From positions 1-64,000 of the forward strand of contig NZ_BLAJ01000008.1 of NCBI RefSeq assembly GCF_009176305.1: a stretch of DNA of 64,000 nucleotides. The letters run 5' to 3'. The notes beneath the pieces are model-generated. The model was given only the letters and a program-made list of their open reading frames with translations, was not told the DNA's origin and did not search any database. Of the stretch, positions 1-8,346 are shown piece after piece. Source of the DNA: Martinezella dioscoreae (GTDB lineage: Bacteria > Pseudomonadota > Alphaproteobacteria > Rhizobiales > Rhizobiaceae). The position numbers and the translations under genes were made by a program. Numbering within the stretch: position 1 is the stretch's first letter; each line of letters opens with the position of its first letter.

Positions 1-87
1 GATTCAATGTAATCTCGGAGTGTCCACAGCTGCGCATGGTCGAATAGCGTAACAATTACAGAGATGGAAATCCCGGCCACCCGCTTG

Positions 88-324
88 TCAACGATCAAGC
101 AGGAGCCGGTCGAGTTTGCTGCTCGGATTCCCGAACACCAGATCCTTGAACAATGCGGAAACGATCCGCGGGCGCGAACCTGTTCTCTCATCGATCAACA
201 CCACCGAGAGCCTCTTGATCTCGATGGTGATTGTGCGTGCATCGTCACTGCGACGATACCTCCATGCATCGAGCAAATCGAAACCGTTCCGTGCGGCCCA
301 TGCCGCGACAATCTGCGCCGTCAT
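88..324 (-). CDS. hypothetical protein, doubtful
   Basis: A 78-residue reading frame beginning MTAQIVAAW. Its composition is protein-like (an IEIKRLSVVLIDE stretch typical of a beta strand), but I recognise no family and see no clear ribosome binding site. It lies just downstream, on the same strand, of a decayed repC fragment, so it may be a small gene that once followed a replicon or simply part of the same debris. A plus-strand frame overlaps it, also without recognisable content. Low confidence. Confidence 0.25.
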   Translation of the reverse strand: MTAQIVAAWAARNGFDLLDAWRYRRSDDARTITIEIKRLSVVLIDERTGSRPRIVSALFKDLVFGNPSSKLDRLLLDR

Positions 325-503
325 GACGTGTCCTTCGGATGAGACGGCCACCATGTCCGCTCAAATCATCCTGCCCTATCGAAATAACTCGAACGGAGGA
401 AAGGGATCCAGCGCCGGCTGGGCCAAGCGGTCGATTGTCGAAAACTGTTGCAGCTTGGACTCACACTTGAGGTGCGAGGTCGATCAACAGCAACCTTTGC
501 ATT

Positions 504-606
504 GCTCACCCCCAGCATGGCCCGAACGACCACCGTGGCCGCCATCAGTTCGCGCCCATGCGAAATCCGCCACAAATCGCATGGCTCGAAATTTGCGGGC
601 AGGCTC
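504..606 (-). pseudogene. C-terminal fragment of a second repC, frameshifted
   Basis: Read on the minus strand, one frame gives ACPQISS followed by a stop after GANw-less sequence; the next frame gives GRELMAATVVVRAMLGVS. Both pieces match, in the right order, the C-terminal part of the intact RepC in this window (ACPEISSYGPTGGINNWRDLMSAAVVVRSMLGV, split here as ACPEISS, then WRDLMSAAVVVRSMLGV). The similarity stops abruptly after MLGVS, and the expected continuation (AYQDACEIMGPENAA) is missing. This is the remnant of a second repABC-type replicon or of a partial duplication, broken by a frameshift and a deletion. The upstream part of the gene would have lain where the luxI promoter now is. 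Confidence 0.6.
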
Positions 607-690
607 TGGTACCACATTCAACGGAAACGCTGTTGAAATATTGATCTTCCAGCATCTTTCCCAAGTCACCCGACCCAGGCCGCTACCGAT

Positions 691-706
691 TTGTAGGATT
701 CTACAA
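691..706. promoter_or_regulatory. lux box (TraR-type operator) upstream of luxI-trb
   Basis: A perfect inverted repeat, TTGTAG-GATT-CTACAA, with 6-bp arms and a 4-bp spacer, ends 61 bp before the luxI start codon. Size, symmetry and position match the 16-20 bp lux/tra boxes bound by AHL-loaded LuxR-type activators. The likely ligand-responsive partner is the TraR-like protein at 27808-28512. No strong sigma-70 -35 element is visible downstream, which fits an activator-dependent promoter. An 11-mer identical to its left part recurs upstream of traC at 36645. Confidence 0.75.
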
Positions 707-767
707 CTGCCACACGATTCCAATCTGTGCTGATTTCTCCGCGGAAGAAACAACGACGGAGAAGTTC

Positions 768-1391
768 ATGCGAGTTGTCGCGTTCTCGACGCCCCGGACG
801 ATCCAGGAGACGCATCTCCTCCACATGCATCACAAACTCCGTGCCCGCGTGTTCTCCGGTCGCCTGGGTTGGGACGTCAAGGTAACCGCGGAATGCGAGT
901 CCGATGACTTTGACGCTCATGGGCCAACCTACGTCCTCGCAATCTCCGCCTGTGGCCAAGTGGCCGGATGTGCAAGGCTGCTCCCGGCCCTCGGTCCGAC
1001 CATGGTGACCGAGGTCTTTTCCTCGCTTCTCCCGAATGGCCGGCTAAATGCCCACCGCGCAATGATCGAAAGCTCGCGCTTTTGCGTCGACACCGCACTT
1101 AAGGAGGGAAGGGAAACGGGTTCAGTGCATGAAGCAACGCTGACCATGTTCGCGGGAATCATCGAATGGTGCATGGCGAACAACTTCTCGGAAATCGTCA
1201 CGGTGACCGACGTCCGCTTCGAGCGGATCCTCGCTCGTGTCGATTGGCCGCTCCAGCGCCTCGGCCGACCCAGGAAGATCGGTGGTACCATGGCGGTAGC
1301 CGGCATCTTACCTGCCAATGAGGAGATGTTTCAGAAGCTCCGCCCTTCCAACTACCAGTCGGAATTCACCCCTAGCAACCATGCGATGTAA
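768..1391 (+). CDS. traI: LuxI-family acyl-homoserine-lactone synthase
   Basis: A 207-residue AHL synthase that makes the quorum signal from S-adenosylmethionine and acyl-ACP. The invariant LuxI residues are visible: Arg25, Phe29 and Trp35 in the LRARVFS..LGW segment, Asp47/Asp49 in ESDDFDAHG, Arg70 in GCARLLP, and Glu101-Ser103-Arg104 in ESSRFCVD. The ATG is preceded by CGGAGAAG. As on Ti plasmids, it is the first gene of the trb operon; the trbB GTG follows 10 bp after its stop. A lux box upstream implies positive feedback. The acyl chain made cannot be read from sequence. Confidence 0.95.
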   Translation: MRVVAFSTPRTIQETHLLHMHHKLRARVFSGRLGWDVKVTAECESDDFDAHGPTYVLAISACGQVAGCARLLPALGPTMVTEVFSSLLPNGRLNAHRAMIESSRFCVDTALKEGRETGSVHEATLTMFAGIIEWCMANNFSEIVTVTDVRFERILARVDWPLQRLGRPRKIGGTMAVAGILPANEEMFQKLRPSNYQSEFTPSNHAM

Positions 1392-1401
1392 GGAGAAATC
1401 G

Positions 1402-2382
1402 GTGAACCAGCTTCGCTCTCACCCCCGGCTTGTCCGCAAACTTCAAGAAGCCCTCGGCGATCAGCTCTGCGTCGCGCTAGATGATCCGACCGTCGTCGAG
1501 ATAATGCTCAATCCGGACGGAAAGCTCTACATCGAACGGCTTGGGCACGGTATCGCTCCGGCCGGCGAGATGTCGTCGGCCGCCGCCGAAATGGTGATCG
1601 GCACGGTTGCCCATGCCCTCCAGTCCGAAGTCGACGCCGAGCAACCCATCATCTCCGGAGAGCTACCGATAGGCGGTCACCGGTTCGAAGGTCTGCTGCC
1701 GCCGGTGGTCGCCAAGCCTGCCTTCACGATTCGCCGACGCGCTTCGCGTCTAATCCCGCTCAACGATTATGTGTGCTCCGGCGTTATGACACAGGACCAG
1801 GCCTTCACGATTCGAAGCGCGATCTCCTCCAGGCTGAACATCATCATTTCGGGTGGTACCGGGTCTGGCAAGACAACGCTCGCGAATGCGGTGATCGACG
1901 AGATCGTGAAATGCGCACCAGAGGATCGGCTCGTCATTCTGGAGGATACGGCCGAGATCCAATGTACGGCGGAGAACGCCGTTCTTCTTCATACCAGTGA
2001 CACTGTCGACATGGCACGGCTCTTGAAGAGCACCATGCGCCTGCGTCCCGATCGGATTGTTGTCGGCGAAGTCCGCGACGGTGCCGCTCTCACCTTGCTC
2101 AAGGCATGGAACACCGGTCACCCGGGTGGAGTGGCAACCATTCACTCGAACACCGCCCTGTCGGCGCTGCGTCGTCTTGAGCAGCTCACGGCGGAAGCAA
2201 GCCAGCAGCCCATGAACGAGGTGATCGGCGAAGCCGTCGATCTCGTTATCTCCATCGAACGGACAGCGCGCGGGCGGCGCGTTCGTGACGTCATCCAGGT
2301 CGAGCGCTTCGTCAACGGCCGATATGAAATTGAATCCGACCAACTTAGCGAAGAACAGGAAGAAGCACATCATGTCGTGTAA
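1402..2382 (+). CDS. trbB: conjugal transfer ATPase TrbB (VirB11 family)
   Basis: A hexameric secretion ATPase on the cytoplasmic side of the type IV secretion system. Walker A GGTGSGKTT lies near residues 151-159, followed by LEDTAEIQC (Asp/His box region), RPDRIVVGEVR (Walker B region) and GHPGGVATIHSN. I chose GTG at 1402 because TAAGGAG sits six bases upstream; the resulting 326 residues match the family length. An upstream in-frame start at 1318 would overlap luxI and add a non-family N-terminus. It is translationally coupled to trbC by an 11-bp overlap. Confidence 0.95.
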   Translation: MNQLRSHPRLVRKLQEALGDQLCVALDDPTVVEIMLNPDGKLYIERLGHGIAPAGEMSSAAAEMVIGTVAHALQSEVDAEQPIISGELPIGGHRFEGLLPPVVAKPAFTIRRRASRLIPLNDYVCSGVMTQDQAFTIRSAISSRLNIIISGGTGSGKTTLANAVIDEIVKCAPEDRLVILEDTAEIQCTAENAVLLHTSDTVDMARLLKSTMRLRPDRIVVGEVRDGAALTLLKAWNTGHPGGVATIHSNTALSALRRLEQLTAEASQQPMNEVIGEAVDLVISIERTARGRRVRDVIQVERFVNGRYEIESDQLSEEQEEAHHVV

Positions 2383-2755
2383 GAACTTGAGTTTCATCGT
2401 TGCGCTGCTTGCCGCATCCTTCGCTCTTGCTAGCGTCACCCCAGCGTTCGCCAGTTCTGGCGGCAGCCTGCCCTGGGAAGGTCCGTTGCAGCAAATCCAG
2501 GAATCGATCACCGGTCCGGTCGCCGGCGCCATTGCACTGGCCGCCGTGGCCATCGCTGGCGGAATGCTGATCTTCGGCGGCGAGCTCAACGATTTCGCGC
2601 GGCGCTTGGTCTATGTCGTCCTCGTCGCCGGCATCCTGCTCGGCGCCACCAACATCGTCGGCCTGTTCGGCGCGACCGGTGCCTCGATCGGATTGCCGGA
2701 CGCGCAGCTAACATCGAACGGACAACGCTTGGACGGGGAGAGGACTCATGACTGA
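2372..2755 (+). CDS. trbC: conjugal transfer pilin TrbC (VirB2-like)
   Basis: A 127-residue pilin precursor. Residues 1-27 are a signal peptide (MSCKNLSFIVALLAASFALASVTPAFA), followed by a mature segment with two hydrophobic helices (ITGPVAGAIALAAVAIAGGML and LVYVVLVAGILLGATNIVGLFG), the classic TrbC/VirB2 topology. Maturation probably involves the TraF peptidase encoded at 32595-33161, as in RP4 and Ti systems. The start at 2372 places the signal peptide at the N-terminus and overlaps the end of trbB; longer forms would bury it. Confidence 0.93.
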   Translation: MSCKNLSFIVALLAASFALASVTPAFASSGGSLPWEGPLQQIQESITGPVAGAIALAAVAIAGGMLIFGGELNDFARRLVYVVLVAGILLGATNIVGLFGATGASIGLPDAQLTSNGQRLDGERTHD

Positions 2756-3047
2756 GCCCGTATCTGGCCTGCAGCGCAACCGCATTCACCGTGCACTCTC
2801 GCGTCCGAACCTCCTGATGGGCGCCGACCGCGAACTAGTGCTGCTCACCGGTCTGGCCGCGGTCATCCTGATCTTCGTTGTGCTGACCGTCTATTCCGCG
2901 CTCTTTGGAGTCGCCGTTTGGATCGTCATCGTCGGACTTCTCAGGATGATGGCGAAGTCCGACCCATTCATGCGGCAGGTCTATATCCGGCATATCTCGT
3001 ACAGACCCTACTATAAGGCGACCACGTCGCCTTGGCGCCGGTATTGA
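2748..3047 (+). CDS. trbD: conjugal transfer protein TrbD (VirB3-like)
   Basis: A 99-residue inner-membrane protein of the VirB3/TrbD family. It begins with a polar segment containing RNRIHRALSRPNLLMGADRE, the conserved TrbD lead-in, followed by two close hydrophobic segments (LVLLTGLAAVILIFVVLTVYSALFG and AVWIVIVGLLRMMAKSDP). It overlaps the trbC stop by 8 bp and has GGGGAGAGG as ribosome binding site. In related systems it associates with TrbE/VirB4 at the base of the pilus. Confidence 0.93.
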   Translation: MTEPVSGLQRNRIHRALSRPNLLMGADRELVLLTGLAAVILIFVVLTVYSALFGVAVWIVIVGLLRMMAKSDPFMRQVYIRHISYRPYYKATTSPWRRY

Positions 3048-3057
3048 GGAGACGGCT

Positions 3058-5514
3058 ATGGCGGCACTCAAACGCTTCCGCGCGACCGGTCCATCCTTCG
3101 CCGATCTGGTTCCCTATGCGGGCCTGGTCGACAATGGCGTTCTCCTGCTGAAGGACGGGAGCCTGATGGCCGGCTGGTACTTCGCCGGTCCGGACTCGGA
3201 AAGCGCGACCGATCTTGAACGCAACGGCCTTTCGCGGCAGATCAATGCGGTCCTCTCGCGGCTTGGAAGCGGCTGGATGATCCAGGTCGAGGCCATCCGC
3301 ATTCCGACGGTCGATTATCCGTCGGAAGAGCGCTGCCATTTCCGCGATCCGGTCACGCGCGCGATCGACGCGGAGCGCCGGGCGCATTTCAAGCGGGATC
3401 AGGGGCATTTCGAGAGCAAGCACGCCCTCATTCTCACCTACCGGCCGCTTGAGTCCCGGAAGACCGCCCTCAGCAAATATATCTATTCGGATGAAGAGAG
3501 TCGGAAGAAGTCTTACGCGGACACGGTGCTCCTTGTTTTCAAGAATGCCATCCGTGAAATCGAGCAGTATCTCGCGAACACATTGTCGATCAGGCGAATG
3601 GAAACCCGTGAGACGATCGAGAAGGGAAGGGAAAGGATCGCCCGCTATGACGACCTGCTGCAGTTCGTGCGATTCTGCATCACGGGCGAGAACCATCCGA
3701 TCAGGCTTCCGGATATTCCCATGTACGTCGACTGGATCGCGACGGCCGAGCTTGAGCATGGCCTGACGCCAAAGGTCGAAAGCCGCTTCCTAGGCGTTGT
3801 CGCGATCGATGGTCTGCCGGCGGAGAGCTGGCCAGGCATTCTCAATAGCCTCGACTTGATGCCGCTGACCTATCGATGGTCATCCCGCTTCATTTTTCTC
3901 GATGCGGAGGAGTCGCGGCAAAAGCTGGAGCGCACGCGCAAGAAATGGCAGCAGAAAGTCCGGCCATTCTTCGACCAGATATTCCAAACACAAAGCCGGT
4001 CGATGGATCAGGATGCGATGGCCATGGTGGCCGAGACCGAGGATGCCATCGCACAGGCCTCATCGCAGCTGGTTGCCTATGGCTATTACACGCCGGTCAT
4101 CGTGCTGTTCGACAGCGACCGCGAGGCACTGCAGGAAAAGGCTGAGGCGATCCGCCGGCTGATCCAGGCCGAAGGTTTTGGCGCTCGGATAGAGACGCTC
4201 AATGCGACGGACGCGTTTCTTGGCAGTCTGCCAGGCAATTGGTATTGCAATATCCGCGAACCACTGATCAACACCAGCAATCTCGCGGACCTCATCCCGC
4301 TCAACTCGGTGTGGTCGGGAAGCCCGATCGCCCCCTGCCCCTTCTACCCACCGAATTCGCCGCCCTTGATGCAGGTCGCGAGCGGATCCACCCCGTTCCG
4401 GCTCAACCTGCACGTCGATGATGTTGGCCACACGCTGATCTTCGGGCCGACGGGATCGGGTAAATCGACACTTCTGGCGCTGATCGCCGCGCAGTTCCGC
4501 CGATACGGCCAAGCTCAGATTTTCGCGTTCGACAAAGGAAGCGCGCTTTTGCCGCTGACGCTCGCGGCCGGCGGCGATCACTATGAGATCGGCGATGACG
4601 CCGAAGGGAAGGACCGGGCGCTGGCCTTCTGCCCCCTATCCGAACTCGGAAGCGACGCCGACCGTGCGTGGGCGACGGAATGGGTCGAGATGCTGGTCGG
4701 CCTCCAGGGTGTCACCATCACGCCCGATCATCGTAATGCCATTTCCCGTCAGATCGGACTGATGGCGAGTGCTTCTGGGCGATCGCTTTCGGATTTCGCC
4801 AGCGGCGTGCAGCTGCGCGAGATAAAGGACGCACTGCATCACTACACCGTCGATGGGCCCATGGGGCAGCTCCTGGATGCCGAGGAAGACGGGCTGACCC
4901 TTGGCGCCTTCCAGACCTTCGAGATCGAGCAGCTCATGAGCATGGGCGAGCGCAACCTCGTCCCGGTTCTGATCTACCTGTTCCACCGGATCGAGAAGCG
5001 CCTGGACGGGTCTCCCAGTCTGATCGTGCTCGACGAGGCCTGGCTGATGCTCGGTCATCCCGTGTTCCGCGACAAGATCCGCGAATGGCTGAAGGTACTG
5101 CGCAAGGCCAATTGCGCGGTGGTGCTCGCGACCCAATCCATCTCGGACGCCGAGCGGTCCGGGATTATCGACGTCCTGAAGGAGTCGTGCCCGACCAAGA
5201 TTTGCCTTCCCAATGGTTCCGCTCGACAGCCGGGCACGCGGGAGTTCTATGAGCGAATGGGCTTTAACGAGCGGCAGATCGACATTGTCTCCACCGCGAT
5301 CCCCAAGCGCGAATATTACGTGGCGACGCCTGAAGGCCGACGCCTCTTCGACATGTCGCTCGGACCGGTCGCCCTTAGCTTCGTCGGCGCTTCCGGCAAG
5401 GAAGACTTGAAGCGCATCCGCGCGCTGAAATCCGAACATGGCCATGACTGGCCGATCCACTGGCTTGAATCGAGAGGAGTTCACGATGCCACATCGCTAC
5501 TCAAGTTCGAATAG
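3058..5514 (+). CDS. trbE: conjugal transfer ATPase TrbE (VirB4 family)
   Basis: An 818-residue VirB4-type ATPase that energises pilus assembly and substrate transport at the inner membrane. The N-terminal half holds the CagE/TrbE/VirB domain. Walker A GPTGSGKST lies near residues 463-471, Walker B SLIVLDEAWLML near 653-664, and the downstream VLATQSISDAERSG motif is typical. The length is normal for the family. GAGGAG precedes the ATG, and the gene's last 29 bp overlap trbJ. Confidence 0.96.
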   Translation: MAALKRFRATGPSFADLVPYAGLVDNGVLLLKDGSLMAGWYFAGPDSESATDLERNGLSRQINAVLSRLGSGWMIQVEAIRIPTVDYPSEERCHFRDPVTRAIDAERRAHFKRDQGHFESKHALILTYRPLESRKTALSKYIYSDEESRKKSYADTVLLVFKNAIREIEQYLANTLSIRRMETRETIEKGRERIARYDDLLQFVRFCITGENHPIRLPDIPMYVDWIATAELEHGLTPKVESRFLGVVAIDGLPAESWPGILNSLDLMPLTYRWSSRFIFLDAEESRQKLERTRKKWQQKVRPFFDQIFQTQSRSMDQDAMAMVAETEDAIAQASSQLVAYGYYTPVIVLFDSDREALQEKAEAIRRLIQAEGFGARIETLNATDAFLGSLPGNWYCNIREPLINTSNLADLIPLNSVWSGSPIAPCPFYPPNSPPLMQVASGSTPFRLNLHVDDVGHTLIFGPTGSGKSTLLALIAAQFRRYGQAQIFAFDKGSALLPLTLAAGGDHYEIGDDAEGKDRALAFCPLSELGSDADRAWATEWVEMLVGLQGVTITPDHRNAISRQIGLMASASGRSLSDFASGVQLREIKDALHHYTVDGPMGQLLDAEEDGLTLGAFQTFEIEQLMSMGERNLVPVLIYLFHRIEKRLDGSPSLIVLDEAWLMLGHPVFRDKIREWLKVLRKANCAVVLATQSISDAERSGIIDVLKESCPTKICLPNGSARQPGTREFYERMGFNERQIDIVSTAIPKREYYVATPEGRRLFDMSLGPVALSFVGASGKEDLKRIRALKSEHGHDWPIHWLESRGVHDATSLLKFE

Positions 5515-6289
5515 ATGGTTCGCCTGCCTGGCGGCCGCGGCCCTGACGATCGGAACCGCGCCTTTAGCTCGAGCGGGGACCGCCACCGGTGCCGCGACGG
5601 AGTGGACGCAGCTCGCCAACAACGCGCAATTGGTGGACCTGCTCAAGAGCTCGGGCATCCAGGTCGACAACCAGCTGACGCAGATCAGCCAGCTTGCGGA
5701 TCAGATCGAAAACCAGCTCAAGATCTACCAGAACATGCTGCAAAACACGGCTCGGCTCCCCGATCATATCTGGGGACAAGTTGAAAGCGATCTCAATCAG
5801 CTGCGCGGTATCGTCAACCAAGGTCAGGGCATCGCCTTTTCGATGGGCAATGCCGACGATGTTCTTCAGCAGCGTTTTCAGAGTTATGCCGATCTCAAAA
5901 CCAACCTGCCGGACAACGCGACGTTCTCCTCGACCTACCAGTCCTGGTCAAACACCAACCGCGACACCATCGCCAGCTCCCTGAAGGCGGCGAGCCTGAC
6001 GGCCAGCCAATTCGACAGCGAGGAGGAGACGATGTCGTCCTTGAGATCGTTGTCGGAGACGGCCGATGGGCAGATGAAGGCCTTACAGGTGGGCCACGAA
6101 ATCGCCGCCCAGCAAGTCGCGCAGATGCAGAAGCTTCGCGGTCTCGTCTCACAGCAAATGACGATGATGGGAACTTGGCTCCAGACCGAGCAGACCGACA
6201 AGGATTTGGCCCAGGCGCGACGCGAAAAGTTCTTCGACGCCGAGGTCAAGAGCATTCCCGAAGGTCAAAAAATGGAGCCTCGCTGGTGA
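5486..6289 (+). CDS. trbJ: conjugal transfer protein TrbJ (VirB5-like)
   Basis: A 267-residue periplasmic/pilus-associated protein with a cleavable signal peptide (FACLAAAALTIGTAPLARA) followed by long, mostly helical coiled-coil-like sequence rich in Gln and Asn, as in the P-type TrbJ/VirB5 family. I placed the start at 5486 (GAGAGGAG upstream), which puts the signal at the N-terminus; it overlaps the end of trbE. Its C-terminus reads REKFF, nine residues, GQKMEPRW, strikingly like the tail of the adjacent TrbK. Confidence 0.92.
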   Translation: MPHRYSSSNRWFACLAAAALTIGTAPLARAGTATGAATEWTQLANNAQLVDLLKSSGIQVDNQLTQISQLADQIENQLKIYQNMLQNTARLPDHIWGQVESDLNQLRGIVNQGQGIAFSMGNADDVLQQRFQSYADLKTNLPDNATFSSTYQSWSNTNRDTIASSLKAASLTASQFDSEEETMSSLRSLSETADGQMKALQVGHEIAAQQVAQMQKLRGLVSQQMTMMGTWLQTEQTDKDLAQARREKFFDAEVKSIPEGQKMEPRW

Positions 6290-6474
6290 GCCGCGCTGCC
6301 CTCGTTGCCCTGTTGCTCGCCGTCACCGCCGCGAGCCTGTTGATCGCTGGTTTCCGGGGCGGAGCCAAACCTGTTCTCAGCGAGGAGCAGCGTGCTCTTC
6401 GGGAGAAATTCTTCGGCTCCGGCGGGGAGCCGCCACCGATTAAGGACGGACAGGAGATGCGCCCAAGATGGTGA
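6286..6474 (+). CDS. trbK: TrbK-like putative entry-exclusion protein
   Basis: A 62-residue protein with a GTG start that overlaps the trbJ stop by 4 bp (GTGA). One hydrophobic N-terminal segment (ALVALLLAVTAASLLIAGF) is followed by a short charged tail, REKFF-x11-GQEMRPRW. Unlike RP4 TrbK it has no lipobox cysteine, so it is probably a single-pass membrane protein of the alternative TrbK type found in rhizobial plasmids. By position and family it should block entry of a second copy of the plasmid, but function is inferred. Confidence 0.85.
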   Translation: MSRAALVALLLAVTAASLLIAGFRGGAKPVLSEEQRALREKFFGSGGEPPPIKDGQEMRPRW

Positions 6475-7649
6475 AGAGCAATTTTGAGCGCCCGTTCCTG
6501 ATCGCAGGACTTGCCTGCCTCGCCTGCGCCGCCCCCGCGTTAGCGCAGGAAGGACAGGTTCTCACCGAGCTGGAAAACCAAGTATCGGCCGCGGCGAAGG
6601 GATGGGAGACAACTATCATGGACGCGGCGAAATCGCTGTTCTGGATCCTCGCGACGATCGAAGTCGGTATCGCGGCGGTCTGGCTCGCCGTCCAGGCCGC
6701 GTCGCTGGATAGTTGGTTCGCCGAACTCGTACGGCGGATCATGTTCATCGGGTTCTTTGCGTTCGTCCTCACGCAAGGGCCGACGTTTGCACGCGCGGTG
6801 ATCGACAGCCTGTTTCAGATCGGCTCGGGCGGTGGCTCAGCCTCGCCCGCCGAAATATTCGACGCCGGTATCCGGGTCGCCTCGCAAATGTCACAACAGG
6901 CGAAATTCGGGGTTTTCGAGGACAATGCCCTGGCGATCGCGGCCATACTAGCGATGGGCGTCGTCGTCATTTGCTTTTCGCTTGTCGCGGCGATCTTCGT
7001 ATCGGTGATGGTCGAGATGTATGTTGGTCTGCTGGCCGGCATGATCATGCTAGGGCTGGGCGGCTCATCCTACACGAAAGACTTCGCCATCCGTTACCTC
7101 ATATACGCCTTCGGCGTCGGCATGAAGCTGATGGCGCTGGTGATGATCGCGAAGATCGGATCGCAGGTCCTCTTGGGTCTGGCGAATGCTCCGACCGCAT
7201 CCTCCGATCGATTTGTCACCACTTTGTCGATCGCCGGCATTTCCGTCGTGGTCTTCATTATCGCCATGTATGTACCGAGCATCCTTCAGGGTGTTGTCCA
7301 GGGAGCCTCCGTCAGCGGCGGTATGGAGACGATCCGCCATGGTGGACAGGCGGCATCCTTCGCCACCGGCGCCGGGTTCCTCGCCGCTGGCGCGGCTGGC
7401 GCGGGCTTCGCGGCGGCCCAGGCCGCACGAGCCGCGGGCTCTTCCGTCGCTGGCGCCGCTCTTCGCGGTATCGGTGTGGGCTTCGGTTCGGGCGCGCAAG
7501 CAGCCGGCTCAGCCGCCAAGGAAAAGGCGATCGGCTCCCCCGGCGCCTATGCCGGCTCCATTCTCGGACTTGCGAATGCGAAGCTCGATGAACAGCGTGG
7601 CGGTCACGGCGCGCCAAAGCCGCCCCCGGAACGCAACGACAGATCATAA
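6468..7649 (+). CDS. trbL: conjugal transfer protein TrbL (VirB6-like)
   Basis: A 393-residue polytopic inner-membrane protein: signal-like N-terminus (FLIAGLACLACAAPALAQ), at least five hydrophobic segments between roughly residues 45 and 280, then a Gly/Ala-rich low-complexity C-terminal region (AAGAAGAGFAAAQAARAAG) and a charged tail. This is the TrbL/VirB6 architecture. The ATG overlaps the trbK stop. It forms part of the translocation channel in related systems. Confidence 0.94.
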   Translation: MVKSNFERPFLIAGLACLACAAPALAQEGQVLTELENQVSAAAKGWETTIMDAAKSLFWILATIEVGIAAVWLAVQAASLDSWFAELVRRIMFIGFFAFVLTQGPTFARAVIDSLFQIGSGGGSASPAEIFDAGIRVASQMSQQAKFGVFEDNALAIAAILAMGVVVICFSLVAAIFVSVMVEMYVGLLAGMIMLGLGGSSYTKDFAIRYLIYAFGVGMKLMALVMIAKIGSQVLLGLANAPTASSDRFVTTLSIAGISVVVFIIAMYVPSILQGVVQGASVSGGMETIRHGGQAASFATGAGFLAAGAAGAGFAAAQAARAAGSSVAGAALRGIGVGFGSGAQAAGSAAKEKAIGSPGAYAGSILGLANAKLDEQRGGHGAPKPPPERNDRS

Positions 7650-7667
7650 ATCACAAGGGAAGAACAA

Positions 7668-8330
7668 ATGGCAGCGAACCGCGCACCTGATAATCCGTAT
7701 CTCGCCGCACGTCTTGAATGGAACGAACGCTATGGCTCCTATGTGAAAGCCGCCGCCGCTTGGCGGATCGTCGGCATCCTTGGCCTGGCAATGGCCGTGA
7801 TCGGGTTCGGCTACGCGATGTATCTGAGTACCCAAGTGAAGCTTGTCCCCTATATCGTCGAGGTCGACAAGCTTGGAACCGCGGTAACAGCCGGCTTCCC
7901 CGAACAAATCGAGTATGCCGATGCGCGGGTGGTACGCTCGACGCTCGGCAACTTCGTCACGAGCTTCCGTTCTATCACGCCCGACGCCGTGGTACAGAAG
8001 CAATATATCGACCGCACCTACGCTCTGCTGCGCACCTCCGATCCGTCGACCGAGAAGATCAACACTTGGTTCCGCGGCAATTCACCCTTCGAGAGGGCGA
8101 GATCCTCGACGGTCGCGATCGAGGTCAACAACATCGTGGCGCTTTCGAAGCAGACCTATCAAATCGACTGGACGGAATACGAGCGGGACCGGAAGGGCAA
8201 GGAAACCGGGACCCGTCGCTTTCGTGGCATCGCCACGGTCGCGCTTACCGCGCCGCAGGATGAGGCGACGATCCGCCTCAATCCCATCGGCCTCTATGTC
8301 CGGGATTTCGACTGGACGGCTCAGCTTTAA
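7668..8330 (+). CDS. trbF: conjugal transfer protein TrbF (VirB8-like)
   Basis: A 220-residue VirB8-type bitopic inner-membrane protein. It begins with the conserved TrbF N-terminus (NPYLAARLEWNERYGSYVKA), has one transmembrane helix (IVGILGLAMAVIGFGYAMYL, about residues 37-56) and a periplasmic NTF2-like domain containing NPIGLYVRDFDW at the end. AAGGGAAG precedes the ATG. It links the inner-membrane platform to the core complex. Confidence 0.94.
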   Translation: MAANRAPDNPYLAARLEWNERYGSYVKAAAAWRIVGILGLAMAVIGFGYAMYLSTQVKLVPYIVEVDKLGTAVTAGFPEQIEYADARVVRSTLGNFVTSFRSITPDAVVQKQYIDRTYALLRTSDPSTEKINTWFRGNSPFERARSSTVAIEVNNIVALSKQTYQIDWTEYERDRKGKETGTRRFRGIATVALTAPQDEATIRLNPIGLYVRDFDWTAQL

Positions 8331-8346
8331 GGATAGGGATATCTCA

